Of a stretch of DNA of 64,000 bases, positions 7,390-17,247 are shown in pieces. Source of the DNA: Nocardioides sp. Root682 (GTDB taxonomy: Bacteria > Actinomycetota > Actinomycetes > Propionibacteriales > Nocardioidaceae). Below the pieces are notes generated by a model. The model saw nothing but the letters and a program-made list of their open reading frames with translations, had not been told where the DNA came from and ran no database searches. Where the stretch lies: contig NZ_LMHJ01000003.1 of NCBI RefSeq assembly GCF_001427795.1, positions 612,204-676,203 on the forward strand, read 5' to 3'. The position numbers and the translations under genes were made by a program. Numbering within the stretch: the stretch's first letter is position 1; each line of letters opens with the position of its first letter.

Positions 7390-9063
7390 TCAGATCCCGG
7401 CCGCTGCGGCGATGTCCGTCCGCAGCGCCACCAGGCCGGTGGCTGCCTCGGTCCGCGCCGTCGCCACGTCGCCGTCGCGCACGGGTACGACGACCTCGAG
7501 GTAGCACTTGAGCTTGGGCTCCGTCCCGCTCGGTCGTACGACGACACGACCGCCGTCCGCGGTGCGGTAGCGCAGCCCGTCGGTCGGCGGGAGCTCCTTC
7601 GACCCGGCGGTCAGGTCCTCCGCGGACACCACGGCCGACCCGCCGAGCGTGGTGGGCGGGGTGGCCCGCAGCTGCGCCATGGCGGCGGCGATCTCGGACA
7701 GGTCGGTCACCCGCACCGAGAGCTGGTCGGTCGCGTGCAGGCCGTAGGTCACGGCGATGTCGTCCAGCAGGTCGAGCAGGCCCCGGCCCTCGGCCTTCGC
7801 GGCAGCCGCGATCTCGCAGAGCATCAGGGCGGCGGAGACGCCGTCCTTGTCGGCGACGTGGGTCGGGTCGACGCAGTAGCCGAGCGCCTCCTCGTAGCCG
7901 AAGACGAGGTCCGGCAGCCGGCCGATCCACTTGAAGCCGGTGAGCGTCTCGACGTAGGGCTGGCCGTGCGCTGCCGCCATCGTGCCGAGCAGTGAGGAGG
8001 ACACGATCGAGGTGGCGTAGACGCCTTCCTTGCCCGAGCGCAGCAGGTGGTCGGCGAGCAGCGCGCCCACCTCGTCGCCGCGCAGCATCCGCCAGCCGTC
8101 CGGCCCCGGGACGGCCGCGGCCGCCCGGTCCGCATCGGGGTCGTTGGCGATCACGATGTCGGCGCCGTTGGCGGTCGCCAGGGCGATGGCGAGGTCGATC
8201 GCGCCGGGCTCCTCGGGGTTCGGGAAGGCGACGGTCGGGAAGTCGGCGTCCGGGTGCTCCTGCGCCGGCACGATCTCGGGTGCGTCGAAGCCTGCAGTCT
8301 CGAGCACTGCGGGCAGCGCGCTGGCGCCGACGCCGTGCAGCGGGGTGTAGACGATGGCGAGGTCGCGCGGCCCGTCACCGGCGATGCCGGCTGCCCGGTC
8401 GAGGTAGGCGTCGATGATGCCCTCGTCCAGTACGCGCCCCTTTGCGGACTTCAGCGACTTGCGGGGCACCGAGTCGAGCGAACCGACGGCGTCGATCCGG
8501 GCGGCGATGCCGGTGTCGGCGGGCGGCACGATCTGGCTGCCGTCGCCGAGGTACACCTTGTAGCCGTTGTCCTGCGGCGGGTTGTGGCTCGCCGTCACCA
8601 TCACGCCGGCGACGCAGCCGAGCTCGCGGATCGCGAAGGCGAGCAGCGGTGTCGGCAGCGGGCGGGGGAGCAGCAGCGGACGCAGGCCGGCCCCGCTCAT
8701 CACCTCGGCCGTGTCCTGGGCGAACACGTCGGAGTTGTGGCGGGCGTCGTACCCGATGACGACGGAGGCGCCGGGTTCGGCACCCTCGCTGAGGAGGTAC
8801 GACGCCAGGCCGGCCGCTGCGCGGATCACGACGATCCGGTTCATCCGGTTCGGCCCCGCACCGAGCGCGCCGCGCAGGCCGGCGGTTCCGAACTCCAGCG
8901 TCCCGCGGAAGCGGTCGGCAAGGTCGGCCAGCGCTTCCTGGTCGAGTCCGTCCTCGACCGCCGAGATGATGCCCGACAGCTCGATGCGGGTGGCTTCGTC
9001 AGGATCCTCGGCTCGCCAGGCCAGAGCGCGGGCCAGCAGGATGTCGGTGTCGGGGGTGGTCAC
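7390..9063 (-). CDS. Phospho-sugar mutase (phosphoglucomutase/phosphomannomutase family)
   Basis: A 557-residue alpha-D-phosphohexomutase. The active serine is Ser159 in TASHNPPQDNGYK, the metal loop is DPDADR, the sugar loop is in GYEEALGY, and the phosphate-binding RPSGTEPK is near the C-terminus. It resembles PmmB (Rv3308 of M. tuberculosis), which lies beside purine nucleoside phosphorylase. Here the gene sits near deoC, and members of this group can act as phosphopentomutase, so interconversion of (deoxy)ribose-1- and 5-phosphate is possible. GTG 9063 is preceded by TAACGT at six bases (leaderless). Confidence 0.9.
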   Translation of the reverse strand: MTTPDTDILLARALAWRAEDPDEATRIELSGIISAVEDGLDQEALADLADRFRGTLEFGTAGLRGALGAGPNRMNRIVVIRAAAGLASYLLSEGAEPGASVVIGYDARHNSDVFAQDTAEVMSGAGLRPLLLPRPLPTPLLAFAIRELGCVAGVMVTASHNPPQDNGYKVYLGDGSQIVPPADTGIAARIDAVGSLDSVPRKSLKSAKGRVLDEGIIDAYLDRAAGIAGDGPRDLAIVYTPLHGVGASALPAVLETAGFDAPEIVPAQEHPDADFPTVAFPNPEEPGAIDLAIALATANGADIVIANDPDADRAAAAVPGPDGWRMLRGDEVGALLADHLLRSGKEGVYATSIVSSSLLGTMAAAHGQPYVETLTGFKWIGRLPDLVFGYEEALGYCVDPTHVADKDGVSAALMLCEIAAAAKAEGRGLLDLLDDIAVTYGLHATDQLSVRVTDLSEIAAAMAQLRATPPTTLGGSAVVSAEDLTAGSKELPPTDGLRYRTADGGRVVVRPSGTEPKLKCYLEVVVPVRDGDVATARTEAATGLVALRTDIAAAAGI

Positions 9064-9084
9064 CGGGCCACGTTAGCGCCCGGG

Positions 9085-10074
<990 letters not shown>

Positions 10075-10090
10075 GCGCTCCAGCAAACCC

Positions 10091-10112
10091 CCTGGAGTGC
10101 GCTCCAGGTCAA
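10091..10112 (-). promoter_or_regulatory. MerR-type promoter/operator for the aldo/keto reductase
   Basis: Read on the minus strand: a -35 TTGACC, then the operator with arms CCTGGAG and CTCCAGG separated by CGCA. The -35 to -10 spacing is 19 bases (-10 TTTGCT), the elongated spacer typical of MerR-activated promoters. The -35 overlaps the stop codon of the merR gene. Confidence 0.65.
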
Positions 10113-10498
10113 GCAGAGATCTCCAGACGACGCAGTCGGTCCTCGTAGATGCCGATCTTGTGGTCGATGGCACCCAGGTGTGAGGTGACCTCGGCGAGCT
10201 GCTGGAGGACCTGTTCGCGATGCGCCTGCAGGAGCTCGAGGCGCTGCAGCTCGTTGCCGTCACCAGCCCGGACCAGGTCCGCATAGCGTCGTACGTCGCG
10301 GATGGGCATGCCGGTGGCGCGCAGGCGCGTGACGAGAACGATCCAGCGGACGTCGTCCTCGTCGTACCGGCGATGGCCCGAGGACGTGCGCGACACGGGT
10401 CGAAGCAGGAGGCCGTCCTTCTCGTAGTAGCGCAGCGTGTCGGAGGTGAGGCCGAGCGTCTCGGCGGCCTCCGCGATCGTGAGTCCGACGACGGGCAT
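10109..10498 (-). CDS. MerR-family transcriptional regulator
   Basis: A 129-residue MerR protein. The N-terminal winged helix ([19 protein letters not shown]) is followed by the second helix-turn-helix and a C-terminal coiled-coil dimerisation helix (about residues 80-125). No cysteine metal-binding loop is present, so the inducer is probably not a metal. It is upstream of and co-oriented with the aldo/keto reductase, and near-identical operators precede both genes, which points to autoregulation plus activation of the reductase. Confidence 0.9.
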   Translation of the reverse strand: MPVVGLTIAEAAETLGLTSDTLRYYEKDGLLLRPVSRTSSGHRRYDEDDVRWIVLVTRLRATGMPIRDVRRYADLVRAGDGNELQRLELLQAHREQVLQQLAEVTSHLGAIDHKIGIYEDRLRRLEISA

Positions 10499-10512
10499 GC
10501 TTCAGTGTCACC

Positions 10513-10534
10513 CCTGAAGTGCGCTCCAGGTCAA
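10513..10534 (-). promoter_or_regulatory. MerR-type promoter/operator upstream of merR
   Basis: On the minus strand TTGACC is followed by CTGGAGCGCACTTCAG, differing by one arm base from the copy upstream of the aldo/keto reductase. The 19-base spacing leads to GACACT and the ATG five bases later. The divergent SRPBCC gene at 10560 may also be affected. Confidence 0.6.
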
Positions 10535-10559
10535 CCCGGCAGTCCGCCATGATGTCGTC

Positions 10560-10994
10560 ATGCGCCGCTCGTTTGCGTTCGAGAGCTCGTGGGAGGTCGC
10601 TGCCCCGGTGGAGCGGGTCGCGGAGACGGTCGTCGACCTCGAGCACTACCCCGAGTGGTGGCCGCAGGTGCGTGCCGTCGCGAAGCTCGGCCCGGACACC
10701 GCCTGGGTCCGCTGCCGCTCGACGCTGCCCTACACGCTCGACCTGGTGCTCGACGCCGTGAGCCGTACGCCGCCTGTCGTCGAGGTGAGGATCAGCGGCG
10801 ACCTCGAGGGGTACGCCCGCTTCACCCTGTCCTCGACCGAGATGGGCACGCGGCTCGACTTCGCGCAGGAGGTTGAGGTGTCCGGAATGTTGGGGATCCT
10901 GTCGGGGATCGCCCGGCCGGTGATGACGTGGAACCACGACCGGATGATGGCGGGTTGTCGCGAGGGGTTGGTGCGGCACGTGCTCGCTCGTTGA
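10560..10994 (+). CDS. SRPBCC (START-like) family protein
   Basis: A 144-residue single-domain SRPBCC protein. It begins with the typical beta strand and a helix (VERVAETVVDLEHYPEWWPQV) and ends in a long amphipathic helix with MTWNHDRMM. The fold binds a hydrophobic ligand in a cavity; ligand and role are unknown. CATGAT lies six bases before the ATG. It diverges from merR and converges on the SDR pair with a small hairpin between. Confidence 0.75.
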   Translation: MRRSFAFESSWEVAAPVERVAETVVDLEHYPEWWPQVRAVAKLGPDTAWVRCRSTLPYTLDLVLDAVSRTPPVVEVRISGDLEGYARFTLSSTEMGTRLDFAQEVEVSGMLGILSGIARPVMTWNHDRMMAGCREGLVRHVLAR

Positions 10995-11044
10995 GGAGCG
11001 CCACGCGCTGCCGCCCGCATTCGGCCGGTCTAACCGGAGTTTCC

Positions 11045-11061
11045 CCGGCGTCACACGCCGG
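11045..11061. terminator. Hairpin between convergent genes
   Basis: CCGGCGT (11045-11051), loop CAC, ACGCCGG (11055-11061): a 7-bp GC-rich stem between the ends of the SRPBCC gene and the SDR gene. No U-run follows on either strand, so termination strength is uncertain. Confidence 0.35.
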
Positions 11062-11072
11062 CCATCCTCCGC

Positions 11073-11912
11073 CTAACGCCCTAAACCGGCCGAGCTGAGC
11101 GCGCGCTGCTTCGCGATGAACTTCGTCGCCGCCTTGTTGACGAACACGGGGGCGAGCCGGCCGACGCGCCAGGCCATCCGTGCCTGTCGCGGCTCGATCA
11201 CCAGCGCCCGGTTGCCGGCCACGGCCTCCAGGACGCGCAGGGCGAGCAGGTCGGGGTCGACGGGGTTCTTGATGCCCTGGCCCTCGAGGTAGAAGTCGCG
11301 GCCGCGGAAAGCGCCGAACTCACCCTTGTCGAGGATCGGGGTGTCGACGGCTGCCGGACAGACCGCGGTGACGCCGACGCCGTACGCCGCCGCCTCGGTG
11401 CGCAGCGCCAGGGACAGACCGACCACCGCGTGCTTGGTGGTGACGTACGACGTCATCAGGCCGGCCGCCATCAGGCCGCCCATCGAGGCGGTGTTCACGA
11501 TGTGTCCCGAGCCCTGCTTGATCATCTGCGGGTACGCCGCGTGCACACCGTGCACGACGCCGCGGATGTTGACGTCGATGATCGCGTTCCACTGGGCCAG
11601 CGTGAGGTCCTCGGTGTTGCCGAGGAAGGTGATGCCCGCGTTGTTGAACATCAGGTCGAGACGCCCGTGCTGGGCAACGACTGCGTCGACGGCCCCCTGC
11701 ACGTCGTCGACCGACGTGACGTCGACGCGGCGAGCGGTTGCGGACCCGAGACCGACCGCCGTGGCTGCCACGGACTCGGCGCCGGCGAGGTCGACGTCCG
11801 CGCAGACCACGTGCGCTCCGGCGGCGACGAGGGCGCGGGTGAGCGCGGCGCCGATCCCGGATCCGCCGCCGGTGACGATCGCGGTCTGTCCGGTGAGGTC
11901 GGGGGCGCTCAT
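11073..11912 (-). CDS. Short-chain dehydrogenase/reductase (classical SDR)
   Basis: A 279-residue SDR with the TGGGSGIG cofactor turn, the NNAG motif and catalytic Ser and YxxxK (SYVTTK). The Asp after beta-2 (VVCADVD) suggests NAD(H) preference. The C-terminal extension (about 40 residues after the Rossmann core) is like that of mycobacterial SDRs acting on hydrophobic alcohols or ketones. Its ATG overlaps the stop of the upstream SDR gene (ATGA), so the two are translated together; both diverge from the FMO operon. Confidence 0.9.
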   Translation of the reverse strand: MSAPDLTGQTAIVTGGGSGIGAALTRALVAAGAHVVCADVDLAGAESVAATAVGLGSATARRVDVTSVDDVQGAVDAVVAQHGRLDLMFNNAGITFLGNTEDLTLAQWNAIIDVNIRGVVHGVHAAYPQMIKQGSGHIVNTASMGGLMAAGLMTSYVTTKHAVVGLSLALRTEAAAYGVGVTAVCPAAVDTPILDKGEFGAFRGRDFYLEGQGIKNPVDPDLLALRVLEAVAGNRALVIEPRQARMAWRVGRLAPVFVNKAATKFIAKQRALSSAGLGR

Positions 11913-12637
11913 GCGAAGGCCTTCTCGATCAGCCCGACCAGGTCGGGGTAGCGCTTGAGGTGGGCGCCGCCGTTGACGGCCATGGTCTCGCCGGTGATCC
12001 ACGCGGCGTCGTCGGAGAGCAGGAAGCGGACCGCTGCGCCGATCTCGGAAGGCTCTCCCGAGCGGCCGAGCGGGGTGTTCTCGAGGTAGTCCTCGCGGAT
12101 GCCGGCGATGTCCATGGCGGGGGCGGTCAGGGGAGTGACGACCAGGCCGGGCGCGACCGCGTTGACCCTGACCTGGCGGTGCGCCAGCTCCAGGGCGGTG
12201 ACCTCGGTGAGGGCGACCAGGCCCGCCTTCGAGGCGCAGTACGCCGCCAGGCCGGTGCCGGGCTGGGTGGCGTTGAGCGACGACAGGGACACCAGCGAGC
12301 CACCGTCGGCGACCCGCCTCCCGGCGTGCTTGAGCACGAGGAAGGCACCGGTCAGGCAGACGTCCACGACGCGCCGCCACTCGGCTGCGTCGTGGTCGAC
12401 GACCCGCGACAGGGTGCTCACCCCGGCGCAGTTGACGACGCCGGTGAAGCTGCCGTGGTCCGTGACCACCCGCTCGAAGAGTGCCTCCACCGACGCCTCG
12501 TCGGTGACGTCGACATCCAGGTCGGCACCCGTCCCGGGAAGGTCGCCGATCACGACGCGATGGCCAGCGGCGACCAGGGACCGGGCGGTGGCCGCCCCGA
12601 TCCCCGAGGCGCCTCCGATGACGACCGTTACCCGCAT
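11909..12637 (-). CDS. Short-chain dehydrogenase/reductase
   Basis: A 242-residue classical SDR with GGASGIG, the NCAG motif and catalytic YCASK. The start at ATG 12637 (MRVTVVIGG) is chosen because the Rossmann strand begins there and an AGGAG site lies about 8 nt upstream. It is first of a two-gene unit divergent from the FMO operon, sharing the 22-bp palindrome at 12665-12686. The two SDRs probably act on successive or related alcohol/ketone intermediates of the same pathway. Confidence 0.88.
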   Translation of the reverse strand: MRVTVVIGGASGIGAATARSLVAAGHRVVIGDLPGTGADLDVDVTDEASVEALFERVVTDHGSFTGVVNCAGVSTLSRVVDHDAAEWRRVVDVCLTGAFLVLKHAGRRVADGGSLVSLSSLNATQPGTGLAAYCASKAGLVALTEVTALELAHRQVRVNAVAPGLVVTPLTAPAMDIAGIREDYLENTPLGRSGEPSEIGAAVRFLLSDDAAWITGETMAVNGGAHLKRYPDLVGLIEKAFA

Positions 12638-12664
12638 GTACCTGTCTCCTGACATTCGTCTGTT

Positions 12665-12686
12665 GCAGTTGACACGTGTCAACTGC
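12665..12686. promoter_or_regulatory. Perfect 22-bp palindromic operator between divergent operons
   Basis: The sequence is a perfect palindrome with half-site GCAGTTGACAC. The embedded TTGACA serves as a -35 on the plus strand, with an 18-base spacer to TAACGT at 12693-12698, and also lies at a plausible -35 position on the minus strand. One repressor dimer here would shut both the SDR pair and the FMO operon. The TetR gene inside the operon (14080) is the obvious candidate. Confidence 0.75.
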
Positions 12687-12751
12687 TGGTCCTAACGTGA
12701 CGCCCGTCACCCGAAGTTGTCAAGCAGAGACTGACCGTTCAGGAGAAACGC

Positions 12752-14083
12752 ATGCGTGGTTCGACCGTCGCCGTGATCGGGGCCGGCATCAGCGGCCTGA
12801 CGATGAGCAAGATGCTCGCCGACTACGGGATCGAGTTCGCGACCTTCGAGTCCTCGGACCGGGTCGGTGGCAACTGGGCCTTCGGCAACCCGAACGGCCA
12901 CAGCAGCGCCTACAAGTCGCTGCACATCGACACCTCGAAGCACCAGCTGTCCTTCAAGGACTTCCCGATGCCCGACGAGTACCCCGACTTCCCGCACCAC
13001 ACGCAGGTCAAGGACTACCTCGACAGCTACACCGACGCGTTCGACCTGCGCCGCCACATTGAGTTCCAGAACGGCGTGCTGTCTGCGCGTCGCCTGCCCG
13101 CCGAGGACGGCGGCGGCTGGGAGCTCGACACCGAGCGCACCGGCACCCGCCACTTCGACGTCCTGCTCGTGGCCAACGGGCACCACTGGGACCCTCGTTT
13201 CGCCGAGAAGCCCGGCGAGTTCACCGGTACGACGATGCACTCCCACGCGTACATCGACCCGAGCACGCCGTACGACCTCAAGGGGAAGCGGATCCTGATC
13301 ATCGGGCTGGGCAACAGCGCAGCCGACATCGCTGTGGAGCTGTCGAGCAAGACGCTGGACAACGAGGTGATGATCTCGACGCGGTCGAGTGCGTGGATCG
13401 TGCCGAAGTACTTCGCGGGCAAGCCGGCGGACAAGTACTACAGGACCTCGCCCCACATCCCGTACGCCTGGCAGCGCAAGTTCGTCCAGATCATGCAGCC
13501 GATGACCGCCGGCCGGCCCGAGGACTACGGCCTGCCGACCCCCAACCACAAGTTCTTCGAGGCGCACCCGACCCAGTCGGTGGAGCTGCCGCTGCGGCTC
13601 GGCTCGGGAGACCTGAGTGCCAAGGGCGACATCGAGCGCTTCGACGGGCAGACCGTGCATTTCGCCGACGGCACCTCGGCCGACTTCGACGTCGTCATCC
13701 ACGCGACCGGCTACAACATCACCTTCCCGTTCTTCGACCCCGAGTTCCTCAGCGCGCCGGAGAACCACATCCGGCTCTACAAGCGGATCTTCAAGCCGGG
13801 CATCGAGGACCTCGCCTTCATCGGCTTCGCGCAGTCCACGCCGACCCTGTTCCCGTTCGTCGAGTGCCAGACCCGCCTGGTGGCGGCCTGGCTGGCGGGT
13901 CGCTACGAGCCGCCGTCGGAGGCCGAGATGGAGCGGGTCATCGACGAGGACACGCAGAAGTACACCGCGCACATGGTGCAGCGGCCACGGCACACGCAGC
14001 AGCTCGACTTCTTCCTCTACGAGCACGACATCCGGGTCAAGGAGATCCCCGCCGGTGGCGTGCGTGCAGGAGTGGCGCGATGA
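12752..14083 (+). CDS. Flavin-containing monooxygenase
   Basis: A 443-residue class B flavoprotein monooxygenase. It has an N-terminal FAD site (VIGAGISG), the FMO signature FTGTTMHSHAY (FxGxxxHxxxY; the Y instead of W-P argues for an FMO and not a Baeyer-Villiger enzyme), and a second dinucleotide site GLGNSAAD for NADPH. It is first in a five-gene operon with an AGGAGA site before ATG. It probably performs the oxygenation that starts breakdown of an unknown substrate. A grouping of FMO, hydrolase, SDR and acyl-CoA ligase recalls the mycobacterial mymA operon. Confidence 0.9.
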   Translation: MRGSTVAVIGAGISGLTMSKMLADYGIEFATFESSDRVGGNWAFGNPNGHSSAYKSLHIDTSKHQLSFKDFPMPDEYPDFPHHTQVKDYLDSYTDAFDLRRHIEFQNGVLSARRLPAEDGGGWELDTERTGTRHFDVLLVANGHHWDPRFAEKPGEFTGTTMHSHAYIDPSTPYDLKGKRILIIGLGNSAADIAVELSSKTLDNEVMISTRSSAWIVPKYFAGKPADKYYRTSPHIPYAWQRKFVQIMQPMTAGRPEDYGLPTPNHKFFEAHPTQSVELPLRLGSGDLSAKGDIERFDGQTVHFADGTSADFDVVIHATGYNITFPFFDPEFLSAPENHIRLYKRIFKPGIEDLAFIGFAQSTPTLFPFVECQTRLVAAWLAGRYEPPSEAEMERVIDEDTQKYTAHMVQRPRHTQQLDFFLYEHDIRVKEIPAGGVRAGVAR

Positions 14084-14739
14084 CCGACCCCACGGATTCC
14101 GCCGGACCCGGCAGCGAGGAGCGCAGCTGGGCGCGGATGGTCGACCGGCGCAGCGTCAACCGCGGTGACCTGCGCCGCGCGGCCCTGCTCGAGGCCTTCG
14201 ACGAGCTGCTGCGCGAGCAGAGCCTCGAACAGGTCAACGTCGCCGAGATCTCGCGCCGCGCCGGCGTGACCCGTTCGGCGTTCTACTTCTACTTCGAGAG
14301 CAAGGCCGTCGCGGTGCTCGCCCTGATGGCAGAGCTGTACGACGACGCGTCGGAAGCCACTGACCTCCTGGTCAAGGCGGAGGGCGAGCCACGGGAACGA
14401 GTCCGCAACGTCCTGGCCTCGCTGTTCGACTCGGTGGACCGGACCCCGCACACCTACCGGGCACTGCTCGAGGCCCGGGCCAGCAGCCCGTCCGTGCAGG
14501 AGCTCTGGGACGCGGGGCGGGCCGAGTTCGCCGGCATGGTCGCGGAGATGATCCGCCGCGAGCGGGCCAGCGGGCACGCCGTCGACGGCCCCGACGCCGC
14601 GACCCTGGCCGCCGTGCTCCTCGACCTGAACGACCACTCGATCGAGCGCCATGCCCGCGGCACCGGCCCCGGCCGGGAGCAGCACATCGACGCCATCACC
14701 CACCTCTGGATCCAAGGCATCTACGGGAGCACCTCGTGA
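14080..14739 (+). CDS. TetR-family regulator of the FMO operon
   Basis: A 219-residue TetR protein. The N-terminal helix-turn-helix is at about residues 45-65 (VNVAEISRRAGVTRSAFYFYF), and the C-terminal part is the ligand/dimer domain. Its ATG overlaps the FMO stop (ATGA), and the next gene starts inside its stop, so it is made as part of the operon. Binding to the 22-bp palindrome upstream is inferred. This arrangement gives self-limiting expression that rises when a pathway compound or acyl-CoA releases the repressor. Confidence 0.88.
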   Translation: MTDPTDSAGPGSEERSWARMVDRRSVNRGDLRRAALLEAFDELLREQSLEQVNVAEISRRAGVTRSAFYFYFESKAVAVLALMAELYDDASEATDLLVKAEGEPRERVRNVLASLFDSVDRTPHTYRALLEARASSPSVQELWDAGRAEFAGMVAEMIRRERASGHAVDGPDAATLAAVLLDLNDHSIERHARGTGPGREQHIDAITHLWIQGIYGSTS

Positions 14740-15686
14740 CGAACTTCAGCTTCACCTCCTCCGGCGTGCGTTGCGCCGCCACCCACTTCCCGGCGCTGGT
14801 TGAGGTGCGAGCGCCAGCGAGCCTCGAAACCAAGGCTCCGGTCGTCGTCCTCGCCCACGGCCTCGCGGGCACGCAGGACTCCGGCCTGGCGCCGTTCGCC
14901 GAGGCCTTCGCGGCAGCCGGCGTCCACGCAGTCACGTTCGACTACCGCGGCTTCGGGGCCAGCGACGGCGACCCGCGCCAGGTCGTGTCGCTGGAGGGTC
15001 AGGTGGCCGACCTGCATGCCGCCATCGACGCGGCCAAGCGGCTCGAGGGCGTCGACCCGACGCGAGTCGTGCTGTGGGGCATCTCGCTCGGCGGTGGACA
15101 CGTCGTGTCGGTCGCTGCGCAGCGGGCCGACGTCGTTGCCGTGATCTCGGCGGTCCCGATGGTCGACGGTGTGGCCGCGGGGCGGCTCGCACTGCAGCAC
15201 CACAGCCCCGGTCAGTTGCTGGCCTCGACGGGTCGTGGGGCGGTCAGCGCCCTGCGTCGCAAGGCAGGTCGGGGGCCGTCGATGATCCCGGTGGTGGCGA
15301 TGCCCGGCGAGGTCGGCGCGCTGACCCTCTCCGGCGCCTACGAGGACTACCACTCGATCGCCGGCCCGACCTGGCGCAACGAGGTCGCAGCGGACGTCGT
15401 GATGGAGCTCGGCGGCCGCGCCCCGGCGAAGGCGGCCGCGGAGCTGTCGGTCCCGTGGCTGGTCCAGGTGGCCGACTTCGACCGGAGCGCCCCGCTCCAC
15501 GCCGCGATGAAGGCCGCCTTCAGTGGCCGGGCCGAGGTCCGTCACTACCCGGGCGACCACTTCGACCTGTTCCCGGGCAAGGCCTTCCACGAGCCGGCCG
15601 TGCGGCACGCCCTCCACTTCCTGAAGCGCCACCTGGGCCTGGCCGACGTCGCCGAGGTCCACGAGGCGGAGGCTGTCCGTGTCTGA
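14736..15686 (+). CDS. Alpha/beta hydrolase
   Basis: A 316-residue alpha/beta hydrolase. The nucleophile is the Ser in WGISLGGGH, the catalytic His is probably in GDHFD near residue 288, and an Asp is in VADFDRS. The oxyanion region is HGLAGTQDS. GTG 14736 overlaps the TetR stop. It may open an ester or lactone formed by the monooxygenase step, although dienelactone-like or acyl-peptidase members have similar motifs. Confidence 0.85.
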   Translation: MTNFSFTSSGVRCAATHFPALVEVRAPASLETKAPVVVLAHGLAGTQDSGLAPFAEAFAAAGVHAVTFDYRGFGASDGDPRQVVSLEGQVADLHAAIDAAKRLEGVDPTRVVLWGISLGGGHVVSVAAQRADVVAVISAVPMVDGVAAGRLALQHHSPGQLLASTGRGAVSALRRKAGRGPSMIPVVAMPGEVGALTLSGAYEDYHSIAGPTWRNEVAADVVMELGGRAPAKAAAELSVPWLVQVADFDRSAPLHAAMKAAFSGRAEVRHYPGDHFDLFPGKAFHEPAVRHALHFLKRHLGLADVAEVHEAEAVRV

Positions 15687-17247
15687 CACCGTTCGCGCAC
15701 TCCTGCTCCAGCACGCCGATCGCGACTCCGTCGCCCTGCGGTACGACGACCGCACCTGGACCTGGCGCGCCTACCTCGCCGAAGCCGCCGCCCGCGCCCA
15801 TGTGCTGCGCAACATGGCTGATCCCGTGCGGCCGTTCCACGTCGGCGTACTCCTGCCGAACGCGCCGGAGATGGGACTGGCCATTGCCGCGGGCGCGATC
15901 GGCGGCCACGTCACCGTCGGCCTCAACGTCACCCGTCGTGGCGCGGCGTTGGCCGCGGACGTCCGTCGCGCGGACTGCCAGGTGGTGCTCACCGACAAGG
16001 AGCACCTGCCCCTCCTCGACGGCCTCGACCTCGGGGGCGCGACCGTCGTCGACACCGATGCGCCGGACTGGGCCGCCCGCGTGGCCGCCGCTCCGACCTC
16101 GACCGACGGCTTCCCGCCGGTGGAGACCATGGACACGTTCATGCTGATCTTCACCTCGGGCACCAGCGGTGATCCCAAGGCCGTGCGCGTCGCCCACTTC
16201 ATGGTGGTGATGGCGGGATCTGTCCTCGCCGAGAAGTACGAGCTCGGGACCGACGACGTCGTCTACTGCTCGATGCCGCTGTTCCACAGCAATGCGGTGA
16301 TGTCGGGGTTCGCGGTGAGTGCCGCCTCCGGTGCCGCGCTGGCCCTGGCGACCTTCTCTGCGAGCAGCTTCCTCGACGACATCCGGCGCCACGGGGCGAC
16401 GTACCTCAACTACGTCGGGAAGCCGCTCGCCTACGTCCTCGCGACGCCGGCGCGGCCCGACGATGCCGACAACCCGCTCCGGTTCGCCTTCGGCAACGAG
16501 GCGTCCGACCGCGACATCGTCGAGTTCGCCGAGCGGTTCGGCTGCTCGGTCTGGGACGGGTTCGGGTCGACCGAGACGGCGATCATCATCACCCGGACCG
16601 AGGACACGCCGCCGGGATCGATCGGCGTCCCGTTCGAGGGCGTCGCGGTCTACGACCGCGCGACCGGGACGGAATGTCCTCGCGCGGTCAGGGACGCGAG
16701 TGGCCGGGTCGTCAACCTCGACGAGGCGGTCGGCGAGCTGGTGAACACGCAGGGCGCCGGCTTCTTCGCGGGCTACTACAACGACGAGCGGGCGACGGCG
16801 GAGCGGCTCGACGGCGGCATGTACTGGTCCGGTGACCTGGGCTACCGCGACGCCGACGGATTCGTCTTCCTCGCCGGCCGGACCGACGACTGGCTGCGGG
16901 TCGACGGCGAGAACCTCGCAGCCGCGCCCCTGGAGCAGCTGCTGCTGCGCAATGAGGCGATCTCGCAGGCAGCGGTGTACGCGGTCGCCGACGACCGGGT
17001 GGGCGACCAGGTGATGAGCGCGCTGGTGCTGCGGCAGGGCGCCGTACTCACGCCGGAAGACTTCGGGGAGTTCCTGCACGCACAGCCGGACCTGTCACCG
17101 AAGGCGTGGCCGCGGTACGTACGGATCGCGGAGGCGCTGCCCAGCACCGCCACCAACAAGGTCCTCAAGCGGGAGCTCCGGGTCGAGGGTGTGGCCACGG
17201 AGGACCCGGTGTGGGCACGCGGCGAGAGAGACAGGACCTACCGATGA
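15679..17247 (+). CDS. Acyl-CoA synthetase (FadD17-like AMP-binding ligase)
   Basis: A 522-residue adenylate-forming ligase. Visible motifs are the phosphate loop FTSGTSGDPK, GFGSTETAI (A5), SGDLGYRD (A7), GRTDDWLRVDGEN (A8 hinge) and the C-terminal lysine in TNKVLKREL (A10). It activates a carboxylic acid with ATP to its CoA thioester. The C-terminal tail resembles mycobacterial FadD17/FadD1 enzymes. GTG 15679 overlaps the hydrolase end by 8 bases. In the operon it would activate the acid released by the hydrolase. Confidence 0.9.
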   Translation: MSDTVRALLLQHADRDSVALRYDDRTWTWRAYLAEAAARAHVLRNMADPVRPFHVGVLLPNAPEMGLAIAAGAIGGHVTVGLNVTRRGAALAADVRRADCQVVLTDKEHLPLLDGLDLGGATVVDTDAPDWAARVAAAPTSTDGFPPVETMDTFMLIFTSGTSGDPKAVRVAHFMVVMAGSVLAEKYELGTDDVVYCSMPLFHSNAVMSGFAVSAASGAALALATFSASSFLDDIRRHGATYLNYVGKPLAYVLATPARPDDADNPLRFAFGNEASDRDIVEFAERFGCSVWDGFGSTETAIIITRTEDTPPGSIGVPFEGVAVYDRATGTECPRAVRDASGRVVNLDEAVGELVNTQGAGFFAGYYNDERATAERLDGGMYWSGDLGYRDADGFVFLAGRTDDWLRVDGENLAAAPLEQLLLRNEAISQAAVYAVADDRVGDQVMSALVLRQGAVLTPEDFGEFLHAQPDLSPKAWPRYVRIAEALPSTATNKVLKRELRVEGVATEDPVWARGERDRTYR

